A DNA stretch of 47,077 nt from an uncultured Prevotellaceae bacterium. GTDB lineage: Bacteria > Bacteroidota > Bacteroidia > Bacteroidales > Bacteroidaceae. The translations under genes were made by a program, and so were the position numbers. The stretch spans positions 1 to 47,077 of the forward strand of contig CACWMK010000016.1 of the NCBI GenBank assembly GCA_902761905.1, written 5' to 3'. The notes beneath the pieces were generated by a model. That model saw only the letters and a program-made list of their open reading frames with translations. It had not been told where the DNA came from and did no database searches. Shown here in pieces: positions 1 to 8,992 of the stretch. Each line of letters starts with the position of its first letter. The first letter of the stretch is position 1.

Positions 1-290
1 ATTATTAACAACTTCAAAGGTAATAAAAATCTTGCAGGTGTGCAAGAAATACGTTCCTTTTTTTGTGCACTATGAATAATTCAGGCTAGAGAATTTTGTA
101 GCTTCCTAACTAGTTAGCAATCCTTTGCACGTCACTTAGCCGAAAATTCTCTTGAGAATTTCACAACACCCCATAATACTAATCATTACAAACATTACAA
201 AAAGTATCTTTTCGCAAGGCTAGGAGTGGCTTTCTACAGCCTAATAAGTTACTCGCTAGATGTCAAAAAGCTACTTTTTGTGTAGGAATC

Positions 291-396
291 ATGTAGGCTT
301 TATGTAGGCTTTATGTAGGCTTTATGTAGGCTTAAAAACGCAGAAAACCTAGTGTTTATGCGGGTTTTGAGCAATTTTATGTAGGCATGTAGGCTT
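291..396 (+). repeat. ATGTAGGCTTT 11-bp tandem array
   Basis: Four head-to-tail copies of ATGTAGGCTTT (the last lacking one T) occupy 291-333. After a 45-bp gap two more ATGTAGGC units follow at 379-396. A degenerate copy (TGTAGGAATC) lies just before the array at 281-290. The 11-bp period is close to one helical turn, so a protein could contact every copy on one DNA face; that role is inference. Confidence 0.85.
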
Positions 397-473
397 ACAC
401 CAAACTTTTTATTCAGAAAATTTATATATTTATTGGGGGCAGAGGGATTTTTATTCTAAAAACTCTTATAAAA

Positions 474-505
474 TTTGGTATTCTTCTCATTTTGCCGTAC
501 CTTTG
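474..505 (+). promoter_or_regulatory. Bacteroidota promoter of the DUF4294 gene
   Basis: TTTG at 474-477 and TACCTTTG at 498-505 are separated by 20 bp, matching the Bacteroidota -33/-7 arrangement. The predicted transcription start falls within a few bases of the ATG at 514, so the message would be leaderless or nearly so. This also argues against the upstream in-frame TTG at 475 as the start. Confidence 0.75.
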
Positions 506-513
506 CAGCCGAA

Positions 514-1152
514 ATGAAAAGGTTGATTGTTTCCATAGGATTTGCATGCCTGGCTATCGGCGCTGCGGCGCAGGAGGCTGAGCAGAGGATGACCGCTGAG
601 CAGGTGCTGGCGGAGATGGACTCGCCTACGTTTGTGCCGACCGTAAAGGTGGGAAAGGTGCTGCACGAGGGCGACAGCATACAGTATATGGAGATGAACA
701 ACGTGTATGTGTATCCGCAACTTACGTTTAAGAACAAACGACAGGCCTCGCAGTATATGCGACTGGTGACCAACGTGAAAAAGGTGCTGCCGATAGCCAA
801 GGAGGCACGAATGATGCTGATAGAGACTACGGAGTATCTGGAGACGCTGCCTAACGACAAGGCTAAGGCAGAGCACATGAAGCGCGTGGAGGAAGACATA
901 TTCAAGACATACAAGCCGAAGATGAAGAAACTGACATACAGTCAGGGCAAACTGCTGATAAAACTGATAGACCGTGAGTGCCACTCGAGTAGCTACGATA
1001 TGATAAAGGCGTTTATGGGACCAATCCGTGCAGGATTCTGGCAGGTGTTTGCATGGGGATTCGGCGCATCGCTCAAGAAGGAGTACGACGCAGAGGGAGT
1101 GGACCGACTGACAGAGCGCGTGGTACTGATGGTTGAGAGCGGACAGATTTAA
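514..1152 (+). CDS. DUF4294 family exported protein
   Basis: A 212-residue protein that I recognise as DUF4294, a Bacteroidota family of unknown function. Residues 1-19 form a signal peptide (MKRLIVSIG, hydrophobic core, then AAAQ), with likely signal peptidase I cleavage just before Gln, so the product should be periplasmic. The rest is mostly charged and helical, with a conserved-looking stretch around LLIKLIDRECHSSSYDMIKAF and an aromatic GFWQVFAWGFG segment near residues 170-185. I chose ATG 514 over an in-frame TTG at 475 because the promoter -7 element covers 498-505. It stands alone, followed about 50 bp later by the separate promoter of dxs. No catalytic motif is evident. Confidence 0.85.
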   Translation: MKRLIVSIGFACLAIGAAAQEAEQRMTAEQVLAEMDSPTFVPTVKVGKVLHEGDSIQYMEMNNVYVYPQLTFKNKRQASQYMRLVTNVKKVLPIAKEARMMLIETTEYLETLPNDKAKAEHMKRVEEDIFKTYKPKMKKLTYSQGKLLIKLIDRECHSSSYDMIKAFMGPIRAGFWQVFAWGFGASLKKEYDAEGVDRLTERVVLMVESGQI

Positions 1153-1205
1153 CACTGGGATTTTTACAATTGTTATAGATTTAGGGTGCAAATTTGCGGA
1201 AATAT

Positions 1206-1236
1206 TTTGTAATATTATAAAATTTGATTAACTTTG
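1206..1236 (+). promoter_or_regulatory. Promoter of the dxs-trkA-trkH operon
   Basis: TTTG at 1206-1209 and TAACTTTG at 1229-1236 are 19 bp apart, a good Bacteroidota promoter. The GTG start of dxs lies at 1261, leaving a short A/T-rich leader without a Shine-Dalgarno sequence. Confidence 0.75.
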
Positions 1237-1260
1237 CACTCGAAATAAATTATTTTTTGT

Positions 1261-3150
1261 GTGGAAAAAACTGAGTTTACTCTTTTAAATAAGATAGAAA
1301 CACCTGAGGATTTGAGAAAACTGAAGGTGGAAGACTTACCTCAGGTATGCGACGAATTGCGTCGCGATATTATAGAAGAGGTGGCAGTAAATCCGGGACA
1401 TCTGGCGTCGAGTCTGGGTGTGGCAGAGATTACTGTGGCACTACACTACGTTTTTAATACCCCTGAAGACAGAATAGTATGGGACGTGGGCCATCAGGCC
1501 TACGGCCACAAGATATTGACCGGGCGTAAAGCCCAGTTCTGCACCAACCGTAAGTTGGGCGGAATCAAGCCCTTCCCATCGCCCGAGGAGAGCGAGTACG
1601 ACACATTTGCCTGCGGACACGCCAGCAATTCGGTATCGGCTGCGCTGGGCATGGCAGTAGCAGCAGAATTGGAAGGCCAAAAAGACCGACACGTGGTGGC
1701 CGTGATAGGCGACGGCGCACTGAGCGGCGGACTGGCATTTGAGGGACTGAACAACGTATCGAGCAGCCCTAACAACCTGCTGATAATACTGAACGACAAC
1801 AATATGTCGATAGACCGCAGTGTGGGCGGAATGAAGCAGTATCTGCTCAACCTGAGTACCAACGAGACGTACAACTGCATAAAGTTTAAGACGGCACGAT
1901 GGTTCAATCGCCACGGCATGCTGAACGATGACCGCAAGAAGGGACTTATCCGACTGACTAACGCCATGAAGAGTGCGATTTCGCACCAGCAGAACATATT
2001 CGACGGTATGAACATACAGTACTTCGGCCCGTTCGACGGACACAACGTGAAGGAACTGGTGCGCATTCTGAGTCAGCTTAAGAACATGTCGGGACCAAAG
2101 CTGCTGCATCTGCACACCAAGAAGGGACACGGATATGCTCCGGCCGAGAAGGATGTGACCGTATGGCACGCACCAGGAAAGTTCAACCCCGACACGGGCG
2201 AGCGACTGGTGGACAACGACCCGTCGAAACCACAGAAGTATCAGGATGTGTTTGGACATACCCTACTGGAACTGGCCAAACAGAACCCGAAGATAGTAGG
2301 TGTGACACCCGCCATGCCTAGCGGATGCTCGATGAACATAATGATGAAGGAGATGCCCGAAAGGACATTCGACGTGGGTATAGCCGAGGGACACGCAGTG
2401 ACATTCAGCGGCGGTATGGCCAAGGACGGACTGCTGCCATTCTGCAATATCTACAGCGCATTTGCACAGCGTGCATTCGACAATATCATACACGACGTGG
2501 CCCTATTGAATCTGAACGTGGTGTTCTGTTTTGACCGTGCCGGACTGGTGGGCGAAGACGGACCTACACACCACGGTGCATTCGACCTGACATCGCTGCG
2601 ACCGATACCTAACCTCACGATATGCTCGCCTATGGACGAGCACGAACTGCGCCGACTGATGTACACGGCACAGCTACCCGACAAGGGACCGTTCGTGATA
2701 CGCTATCCACGAGGTGGCGGCGAACTGCATGAGTGGCGATGCCCATTCGAAGAAGTCAAGGTGGGCACTGGTCGCAAACTGCACGACGGCGACGACGTGG
2801 CTGTGCTCACAATCGGACCTATGGGTAACAACGCCATGCGTGCTATCGAGCAGCTGGGCAGCGAAGCCAGCGTGGCTATGTACGACATGCGATTCCTGAA
2901 GCCTATCGACGAGGACATACTGGAAGAGGTGGGCAAGAAGTTCAAGCGCATCATCACCGTCGAGAACGGAGCGATAAGAGGCGGACTGGGATCGGCCGTG
3001 CTGGAGTGGATGAACGACCACGGATATACACCAAAGGTGAAGAGACTGGGTCTGCCCGACAACTTCGTAGAGCACGGCACAGTAAAAGAACTGCAACACA
3101 TCGTCGGTATCGACGAAGAAGGCATAAAGAAAGCTATTCTGGAGGCATGA
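1261..3150 (+). CDS. dxs: 1-deoxy-D-xylulose-5-phosphate synthase
   Basis: A 629-residue thiamine-diphosphate enzyme, close to the usual DXS length. It condenses pyruvate and glyceraldehyde 3-phosphate to DXP, the entry step of the MEP isoprenoid pathway, and is cytoplasmic. Visible marks are the N-terminal [17 protein letters not shown] segment, the ThDP/Mg motif starting GDGALSGG near residue 150 with the later NDNNMSID, and the transketolase-like pyrimidine domain with [18 protein letters not shown] near residue 430, then a C-terminal domain ending around residue 620. The start is GTG, placed by the promoter at 1206-1236 and by alignment of the N-terminus. Its stop overlaps the trkA start as ATGA, so trkA is probably translationally coupled. 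ispG, a later MEP step, is also in the window on the other strand. Confidence 0.97.
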   Translation: MEKTEFTLLNKIETPEDLRKLKVEDLPQVCDELRRDIIEEVAVNPGHLASSLGVAEITVALHYVFNTPEDRIVWDVGHQAYGHKILTGRKAQFCTNRKLGGIKPFPSPEESEYDTFACGHASNSVSAALGMAVAAELEGQKDRHVVAVIGDGALSGGLAFEGLNNVSSSPNNLLIILNDNNMSIDRSVGGMKQYLLNLSTNETYNCIKFKTARWFNRHGMLNDDRKKGLIRLTNAMKSAISHQQNIFDGMNIQYFGPFDGHNVKELVRILSQLKNMSGPKLLHLHTKKGHGYAPAEKDVTVWHAPGKFNPDTGERLVDNDPSKPQKYQDVFGHTLLELAKQNPKIVGVTPAMPSGCSMNIMMKEMPERTFDVGIAEGHAVTFSGGMAKDGLLPFCNIYSAFAQRAFDNIIHDVALLNLNVVFCFDRAGLVGEDGPTHHGAFDLTSLRPIPNLTICSPMDEHELRRLMYTAQLPDKGPFVIRYPRGGGELHEWRCPFEEVKVGTGRKLHDGDDVAVLTIGPMGNNAMRAIEQLGSEASVAMYDMRFLKPIDEDILEEVGKKFKRIITVENGAIRGGLGSAVLEWMNDHGYTPKVKRLGLPDNFVEHGTVKELQHIVGIDEEGIKKAILEA

Positions 3151-4502
3151 AGATAGTAATAGTAGGTGCAGGCGCCGTAGGTACTCACCTGGCGAAACTG
3201 CTTTCGAGAGAACATCAAGACTGTGTGCTGATAGATGCCGACGAGGAGCGACTGGCCAAGATGAGCGAGTATGACGTGATGACATATTGTGCATCGCCCA
3301 CCAGCATCAAGGCTCTGAAAGAGGCCGGCACACATAATGCCGACCTGTTTGTAGGCGTTACCCCCGAAGAGAGCCTCAACATCAACGCATGTATACTGGC
3401 ACACGCACTGGGTGCCAAGAAGACGGTGGCACGTATCGACAACTACGAATACCTGGCACCAAGTCTGCAGCCTTTCTTCAAGAATCTGGGACTCGACTCG
3501 CTTATCTATCCCGAGGTGCTGGCAGCTATCGACATAAACAACGGTCTGAAACTGTCGTGGGTGCGACAGCGCTGGGATGTGCACGACGGTGCGCTGATAC
3601 TGCTGGGCATAAAGCTAAGAGAGCAGGCCGAGATACTGAACCAGCCACTGAAGGACCTGTGCGGACCTGACGATCCTTACCACATAGTAGCCATCAAGCG
3701 CGGAGGCGACACCATCATACCTAGCGGTATGGACGAACTGAGAGTGAACGACCTGGCCTACTTTATGACCACCAAGGAGTATATACCATATATACGCAAG
3801 ATTGTGGGCAAGGAGCACTATACCGACGTGAAGAACGTGATTATGATGGGCGGCGGAAAGACCACCGTACGTGCGGCACTGACCACACCCGACTATATGC
3901 ACGTGAAGATAATAGAAAAGGACGCCAAGCGATGCGAGCGACTGAACGAACTGCTGGAGAACCAGGACACAATGGTGATACACGGCGACGGTCGCGACCT
4001 GGGACTGCTGGAGGAGGAAGGAATACGCAACACTCAGGCATTTGTGGCTCTGACCGAGAATGCCGAGACCAACATCCTGGCCTGCCTTACAGCCAAGAAG
4101 ATGGGCGTGCGCAAGACTATCGCCATGGTAGAGAATCTGGACTACGTGAGCATGGCCGAGAGTCTGGACATCGGAACTATTATCAACAAAAAGACCATAG
4201 CCGCCAGTCACATATACCAGATGCTGCTTGAGGCCGATGTGAACAACCTGCGATCGCTGATGATGGTTGACAGCGAGGTGGTAGAGTTTGTGGCAGCCGA
4301 GGGATCGAAGGTTACAAAGAGACCAGTGAAGGACCTGGGACTGCCATTTGGCGTGACCATAGGCGGACTGGTGCGCGACGGGCGCGGTATGCTGGTGAAC
4401 GGTAACTCGCAGATTGAGGCGGGCGACTCGGTAATGGTATTCTGTCACGAACAGAAGTTGAACAACATAGAAAAGTACTTCAAGAAGAACACGATATGGT
4501 AA
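3147..4502 (+). CDS. trkA: Trk potassium uptake regulatory subunit TrkA
   Basis: A 451-residue cytoplasmic protein built from two tandem RCK units. Each has a Rossmann NAD-binding half and a TrkA-C half. The first opens with [17 protein letters not shown] and an acidic residue in [10 protein letters not shown]; the second has the variant glycine motif [13 protein letters not shown] around residue 234. TrkA gates the membrane subunit TrkH in response to nucleotides. The reading frame could extend upstream to 3006, but that would run through the end of dxs in another frame; the start at 3147, overlapping the dxs stop, gives the canonical N-terminus. It overlaps trkH by 7 bp (ATGGTAA). Confidence 0.95.
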   Translation: MKIVIVGAGAVGTHLAKLLSREHQDCVLIDADEERLAKMSEYDVMTYCASPTSIKALKEAGTHNADLFVGVTPEESLNINACILAHALGAKKTVARIDNYEYLAPSLQPFFKNLGLDSLIYPEVLAAIDINNGLKLSWVRQRWDVHDGALILLGIKLREQAEILNQPLKDLCGPDDPYHIVAIKRGGDTIIPSGMDELRVNDLAYFMTTKEYIPYIRKIVGKEHYTDVKNVIMMGGGKTTVRAALTTPDYMHVKIIEKDAKRCERLNELLENQDTMVIHGDGRDLGLLEEEGIRNTQAFVALTENAETNILACLTAKKMGVRKTIAMVENLDYVSMAESLDIGTIINKKTIAASHIYQMLLEADVNNLRSLMMVDSEVVEFVAAEGSKVTKRPVKDLGLPFGVTIGGLVRDGRGMLVNGNSQIEAGDSVMVFCHEQKLNNIEKYFKKNTIW

Positions 4503-5953
4503 ACTTCCGCATCATCAGTAAGATCATAGGCTCGCTGCTGTTTATCGAGGGGCTGTTTATGGGATGGTGCGCCCTGTTGTCGTTTGCGTATCACGAAGAT
4601 GACTTGATGGCATTTCTGGTATCGCTACTGTTAACATTCGGAAGTGGTTTCTTCTTTCTATATTTGGGACGCGATGCCGACAACAGTCTGAATCGCCGCG
4701 ATGCTTACGTGGTGGTGACAGCGGCTTGGGCGGTATTCTCGTTCTTCGGCATGTTTCCGTTCCTTATACATGGCTGCATAACAAATGTTACAGACGCATT
4801 CTTCGAATCGACATCAGGATTTACCACCACAGGAGCCTCGATTATCGACGACGTAGAGAAACTGCCGCACGGCATACTGTTCTGGCGATCGCTGACACAG
4901 TGGATAGGCGGATTGGGAATAGTGTTCTTTACCATCGCCATCTTGCCATCGCTGGTGGGTGGTAGCGTAAAGGTGTTTGCCGCCGAAGCTACAGGTCCCA
5001 TCAAGGCAAAGATGCACCCACGACTAACCACAACTGCCAAATGGATCTGGAGTATTTACCTAATACTAACACTGGCCTGCGTATTATCGTACTGTGCTGC
5101 AGGCATGAACTGGTTTGAGGCACTGAACTACGCCATGACCACCACGGCTACAGGCGGCTTTGCGATACACAACGAGAGCACGGAGTACTTCCACTCGCCT
5201 ACCATCGACTATATCTCGATTACATTCCAATTCCTGTCGGGCATCAACTTCACCTTATTATATTTAAGCATTGTAAAAATGCGACTGAAGGCGCTGCTGA
5301 CCAACTCGGAATTCAAGCTGTACGTAAGCGTGGTGATAGGTGCAACCCTGTGGATTATGTACCTGCTGCTGACACGTATGGGCTACGACTTAGAGCATGC
5401 CTTCCGTGCTGCATTGTTCCAGGTGGTATCGTTTATTACCACGACGGGTATGTTTAACGAGGATGCAGGCGCCTGGCCACATATCACCTGGGTGATATTG
5501 GGTGTGGTAATGTACTTAGGTGCCTGTGCAGGTAGTACCAGCGGTGGCTTTAAGTGTATCAGAGGCGTGATGCTGCTAAAAGTGGTTCGTAATAACTTCC
5601 GCCAGATACTGCACCCCAATGCTGTGCTGCCTGTAAAGATTAACGGCATGAGTATTCCACAATCAAAACTGGTAGCGCTGTTTGCCTTTTTCACGCTCAC
5701 CATGCTGATGACATTAGTAACGGCCACCATTATGATTGTGGCTGGCATTGATAACACCAACGCCATTACCATAGCCCTGAGCTGTGTGAGCAACGTAGGC
5801 CCAACACTGGGCACACAGATAGGACCGGTGATGTCGTGGTCGACACTGCCCGAATACATCAAGTGGATTCTGTGTCCGTTGATGCTGATGGGACGTCTGG
5901 AGATTATGACGGTGCTGGTACTGTTTACACGTACCTTCTGGAAAGAGAATTAA
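4496..5953 (+). CDS. trkH: Trk potassium uptake channel subunit TrkH
   Basis: A 485-residue inner-membrane protein of the TrkH/KtrB superfamily. The four pseudo-repeated pore loops can be read: TSGFTTTGAS, TTTATGGFAIH, SFITTTGMFN, and the last repeat around SCVSNVGPTLG, with the intramembrane-loop glycines AGSTSGGFKC between the third and fourth repeats. About ten hydrophobic segments separate them. With TrkA it imports K+. The gene overlaps trkA by 7 bp and is followed 18 bp later by manA, so all of dxs-trkA-trkH-manA may be one transcript. Length is typical of the family. Confidence 0.96.
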   Translation: MVNFRIISKIIGSLLFIEGLFMGWCALLSFAYHEDDLMAFLVSLLLTFGSGFFFLYLGRDADNSLNRRDAYVVVTAAWAVFSFFGMFPFLIHGCITNVTDAFFESTSGFTTTGASIIDDVEKLPHGILFWRSLTQWIGGLGIVFFTIAILPSLVGGSVKVFAAEATGPIKAKMHPRLTTTAKWIWSIYLILTLACVLSYCAAGMNWFEALNYAMTTTATGGFAIHNESTEYFHSPTIDYISITFQFLSGINFTLLYLSIVKMRLKALLTNSEFKLYVSVVIGATLWIMYLLLTRMGYDLEHAFRAALFQVVSFITTTGMFNEDAGAWPHITWVILGVVMYLGACAGSTSGGFKCIRGVMLLKVVRNNFRQILHPNAVLPVKINGMSIPQSKLVALFAFFTLTMLMTLVTATIMIVAGIDNTNAITIALSCVSNVGPTLGTQIGPVMSWSTLPEYIKWILCPLMLMGRLEIMTVLVLFTRTFWKEN

Positions 5954-5971
5954 ACTAACACTAATATAGCT

Positions 5972-6925
5972 ATGATTAAATTTGAACCGCTGCTGAAGCA
6001 GACACTGTGGGGAGGCGACAAGATTATCCCCTTTAAGCATTTAAACGAGACGCTCGAAAGCGTTGGCGAGAGCTGGGAGATTTCGGGTGTAAAGGATAAC
6101 GAGACCATCGTAAGCGAGGGTGAGTACAAAGGCAAGAGCCTGAACCAACTGGTACGCGAGCTGAAAGGTAAGCTGGTGGGCCAGGAGAACTACGAGCGCT
6201 TTGGCGACGAGTTTCCCCTGCTGATTAAGTTTATCGATGCCCGTCAGGACCTGAGCATACAGGTACACCCTACCGATGAGATTGCCCACCGACAGGGTAA
6301 GACACGCGGCAAAACCGAGATGTGGTATGCCCTTGAGAGTGCCCCAGGTGCACAGCTGTACAACGGACTGAAACAGCAGATTACGCCTGAGCAGTACAAG
6401 CAGATGGTTGAGAACGATACGATTACGGATGCGCTGGCACGCTACGAAGTGAACGAGGGCGACGTATTCTTTATTCCAGCCGGCCGCATACACGCCATTG
6501 GTGCCGGTTGCTTTGTGGCTGAGATACAGCAGACAAGCGACGTGACCTACCGTATCTACGACTACAAGCGTAAGGATAAGGACGGTAACTATCGCGAACT
6601 GCACACACAGCAGGCATCAGAGAGTATCGACTACACTGTGCTGCCCAACTATCGTACAGAGTACGACCTGGTTAAGAACGAGGGTGTGCAGATAGCAGAG
6701 TGCCCCTACTTTACTACAGCTGTGTATGACCTGAACGAGCCAATGACGCTGGACTACAGCGAGCTCGACTCGTTTGTAATACTGATAGCCGTAAAGGGCG
6801 AGGGAACAATCACCGCCAATGGCGAAGAGATGAAACTGGCCAAAGGCGACACAATACTGCTGCCCGCCACTACTGGCGAGGTGAAAATCAAAGGAACCGT
6901 CAAATTCCTCGAAACCTTCGTGTAG
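5972..6925 (+). CDS. manA: Class I mannose-6-phosphate isomerase
   Basis: A 317-residue cytoplasmic cupin enzyme interconverting mannose 6-phosphate and fructose 6-phosphate. It is the short bacterial form (about 310-320 residues). Zinc-site motifs are visible: SIQVHPTDE near residue 95, the Glu of GKTEMWY near 115, and the PAGRIHAIGAG segment near 170. The C-terminal cupin half ends in the typical KGDTILLPA. It lies 18 bp after trkH on the same strand. Downstream a strong inverted repeat (6942-7000) separates it from the convergent DUF4435 gene and could stop transcripts from both sides. Confidence 0.94.
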   Translation: MIKFEPLLKQTLWGGDKIIPFKHLNETLESVGESWEISGVKDNETIVSEGEYKGKSLNQLVRELKGKLVGQENYERFGDEFPLLIKFIDARQDLSIQVHPTDEIAHRQGKTRGKTEMWYALESAPGAQLYNGLKQQITPEQYKQMVENDTITDALARYEVNEGDVFFIPAGRIHAIGAGCFVAEIQQTSDVTYRIYDYKRKDKDGNYRELHTQQASESIDYTVLPNYRTEYDLVKNEGVQIAECPYFTTAVYDLNEPMTLDYSELDSFVILIAVKGEGTITANGEEMKLAKGDTILLPATTGEVKIKGTVKFLETFV

Positions 6926-6941
6926 TTTTTTCTTAGATAAA

Positions 6942-7000
6942 AAGAACATAAGGACATAAGATTTTTGCTCCGCAGGGCTTAATTATGTTCTTATGTTCTT
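6942..7000. repeat. GAACATAAG inverted repeat between convergent genes
   Basis: The left arm (6942-6959, AAGAACATAAGGACATAA) pairs with the right arm (6983-7000, TTATGTTCTTATGTTCTT) at 17 of 18 positions across a 23-base loop containing GCTCCGCAGGGC. Each arm is itself a direct duplication of an about 9-bp unit. It lies between manA and the convergent DUF4435 gene, so it could act as a two-way terminator, but neither side has a strong T-run. Confidence 0.75.
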
Positions 7001-7015
7001 ATTATCAAAAACCCA

Positions 7016-8020
7016 TCAGTTCTTATTATCTAAATAATCTTGGATATCGGACTGGAGGCGGCGGAACTGCTCTGACGACATGTAGCCCGTGTTCTTCTTA
7101 AGCATCACCTTAATGTCCTGTAGCGAGTTTTCGTAGCAGGACATTTCATTTCGCTTCTGTGTCTTGTGGGCAGAGGCATAGTAAATCTCATTCTGTCGCT
7201 CCTGGCGCAGTATATTGCACACCTTGGATAGTATTGGAGTTACCACAGTATCAAACAGGTGGTGGCCCTGCATATATAAATAGGTGGTCTGCGGAGTTAC
7301 GCCAAGAGCACGCAGGTCGTCCTTAGTGGCCAGATACTCTTCCTTAGCATCGGGGAAAAGGCGCTGCAGCTCGTTGATCTTGGTATGCACCTTGTGCTTA
7401 AGCTTGTTGATAGACGGCAGTGGGTTCTGCACATTAAACCCACCAGGATCGGCCACGCGATTGAAATCGGTGATAGAGAAACGTGGATAGGCGCCATTGC
7501 GATACACCATTATCGACCACACAAAGAGTGGGAATAAAGCCTCGGAGAACAACTGGAAGTACTCGCGAAAATCGAAGATGCGATGGTCATTGAGAGTGAC
7601 CGACACGCAGACATTGTGCAGCGATGGTGCATAGCACTGGAAGTTCTCGATGGCATAAACGTAGGTATGGAACACATACGGGCTATTGAGTATGCGCTGC
7701 GACTGGTGGGTGCGGCCCTGAATAAGATAATCGTAATCGGCATCGACACAAGCTATCATATCGCGGCCAAGAGGCTCGCCCTCGAGGAAGTTCATCAGCA
7801 CCGACTTCTTACCACGAGTAAGATTGATCTTAGACGGCAGCATCACCTCGAAATAGCGCTTATCGTTCTCGAACTCGCTGAGAACAGTTCGCCAGAAGTA
7901 GATATCGTCATAGCTCTCGACATAGGCCACTATCCTATGTCGCGCAGTCTTTGAGGTAAGCGCATTGGCCGCCTCGAAATACTTGCTATTGAGATTATCC
8001 TTCAGTCTACTTCCCATCAA
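7016..8020 (-). CDS. DUF4435 (TOPRIM-like) protein, possible AriB-type effector
   Basis: A 334-residue protein matching my knowledge of DUF4435, a TOPRIM-fold family. TOPRIM-type acidic residues are visible: Glu35 with Asp38/Asp39 in VAYVESYDDIYFW, and the second acidic cluster CVDADYD at 91-97 (Asp93, Asp95, Asp97). The C-terminal half is helical with no motif I recognise. DUF4435 is the nuclease effector AriB in the PARIS anti-phage system, where it is controlled by an ABC-like AAA ATPase (AriA). Here the upstream neighbour on the same strand is such an ATPase, separated by a 95-bp gap that holds a palindromic repeat. The start is MMGSR; the second Met is equally possible. The defence role is inference: the pair sits downstream of glyS in a housekeeping context and may do something else. 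Confidence 0.8.
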   Translation of the reverse strand: MMGSRLKDNLNSKYFEAANALTSKTARHRIVAYVESYDDIYFWRTVLSEFENDKRYFEVMLPSKINLTRGKKSVLMNFLEGEPLGRDMIACVDADYDYLIQGRTHQSQRILNSPYVFHTYVYAIENFQCYAPSLHNVCVSVTLNDHRIFDFREYFQLFSEALFPLFVWSIMVYRNGAYPRFSITDFNRVADPGGFNVQNPLPSINKLKHKVHTKINELQRLFPDAKEEYLATKDDLRALGVTPQTTYLYMQGHHLFDTVVTPILSKVCNILRQERQNEIYYASAHKTQKRNEMSCYENSLQDIKVMLKKNTGYMSSEQFRRLQSDIQDYLDNKN

Positions 8021-8031
8021 TCTTTGTTTTT

Positions 8032-8104
8032 CCTACGGATTATACGGATTTTACAGATTTTATCATCGCAAGGAAAAATTAGTATAATCCGTATAATCCG
8101 TAGG
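8032..8104. repeat. ACGGATTAT palindromic element, copy A
   Basis: Perfect 19-bp arms, CCTACGGATTATACGGATT at 8032-8050 and its reverse complement at 8086-8104, flank a 35-bp centre. Each arm contains the unit ACGGATT twice. A second copy lies at 43005-43078. Copy A sits between the AAA ATPase and DUF4435 genes. Confidence 0.9.
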
Positions 8105-8114
8105 TCCTATAAAA

Positions 8115-8957
8115 CTAAATAGTTATATCGCTCACTTCAGTTACGGAGTCTACCCAGCCGTTCATAACTACTGCAGGAGAGTGGGTGGTAAGGATAATCT
8201 GTACGTTGGGATTAAGTTCTAGACAGAGGTCGACAAGTCGCTTCTGCCACTCGATATGGAGCGAAACCTCAGGCTCGTCCATAAAGAGCACATAAGGCTG
8301 ATTGTCTTCTACCAATACCGTGAGCAGGATGGCAAGAATCTGCTTTTCACCGCTCGACAACTGGTAGGGCAACAACACTTCGCCTATCTGAGTGAAACGG
8401 AGTTCGTTTTCGGTACGGATAATCTTTTTGCGGGTCTCGCTAAACAGATCGTCGACCATATCCTGGAAACGTGACTTCTTCTGCGAAAGTTGCTGGGCAG
8501 CCTCGGTATCACCGGCTTGCAGTTTCTCGATGATACGGTTGCCTATGTTTACCTGATAATCAAGGTACTTGCGCTGTAGGTTGTATAGCTGGACATCGAG
8601 CAGTGAGCCACCCCCTACCCCAGCCAGAGCCGAGAAGGCCTGACGGAGGAATCCCTCGCCCTCGGCCAAAGCCTGCTGCAAGTTGGAATCGAGCGAGCGA
8701 ATCATGTCATAGCGTATCCACTTGGCATCATCGGGCTCTACATCAAGACGTACGCCCTTAAGCATGTGCGATGGGAACTCGCCACCAGCTGCCAAACCCT
8801 TCACCACCTTGTTGAGGATGGTGCTCTTGCCTTCGCCGTTCATTCCGCTGAGGATATTAACATGGCGGTTTAACTCCCACACTATGTGCTTCTTCCCGCT
8901 CCAAAGCGAGTCGATCTCAATCCGTTTGATATAATCAGCGTACTTAGGCATAGGCAA
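8115..8957 (-). CDS. AAA/ABC-type ATPase, partner of the DUF4435 protein
   Basis: A 280-residue soluble P-loop ATPase of the ABC-like (AAA_15/AAA_21, RecF/OLD-related) group. Walker A is GMNGEGKST at 38-46, the ABC-like signature is LSSGEKQ at 200-206, Walker B is VLFMDEPE at 223-230 followed by the SLH D-loop, and the switch histidine is His259 in TTHSPAV. There is only a short helical insert between Walker A and the signature, so it is compact compared with many OLD-like ATPases. Gene order with the DUF4435 protein downstream matches the AriA-AriB layout of PARIS. It follows the FKBP lipoprotein by 35 bp and may ride on the glyS transcript. Start codons at 8957 and 8951 (MPMPK) are both possible. 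Confidence 0.85.
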   Translation of the reverse strand: MPMPKYADYIKRIEIDSLWSGKKHIVWELNRHVNILSGMNGEGKSTILNKVVKGLAAGGEFPSHMLKGVRLDVEPDDAKWIRYDMIRSLDSNLQQALAEGEGFLRQAFSALAGVGGGSLLDVQLYNLQRKYLDYQVNIGNRIIEKLQAGDTEAAQQLSQKKSRFQDMVDDLFSETRKKIIRTENELRFTQIGEVLLPYQLSSGEKQILAILLTVLVEDNQPYVLFMDEPEVSLHIEWQKRLVDLCLELNPNVQIILTTHSPAVVMNGWVDSVTEVSDITI

Positions 8958-8992
8958 TCGGTTTTTAAGTTATAAAAGATTTGTAGTACTGC

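Larger units (their letters stand above)
1..513. other. Gene-free, repeat-rich leader region
   Basis: I see no credible coding sequence here. The region is AT-rich and holds short dyads, for example AAATTCTC-TT-GAGAATTT near 145-163 and CAAAAAG-CTA-CTTTTTG near 264-280. It also holds an 11-bp tandem array listed separately, and ends in the promoter of the DUF4294 gene. Confidence 0.6.

Noticed and set aside
291-396. CRISPR array
   Set aside because: Repeats are 11 bp and contiguous with no spacers; no cas gene is present.
3006-3146. N-terminal extension of trkA
   Set aside because: It overlaps dxs in another frame, encodes an Arg-rich string unlike TrkA, and the ATG at 3147 gives the canonical Rossmann start.
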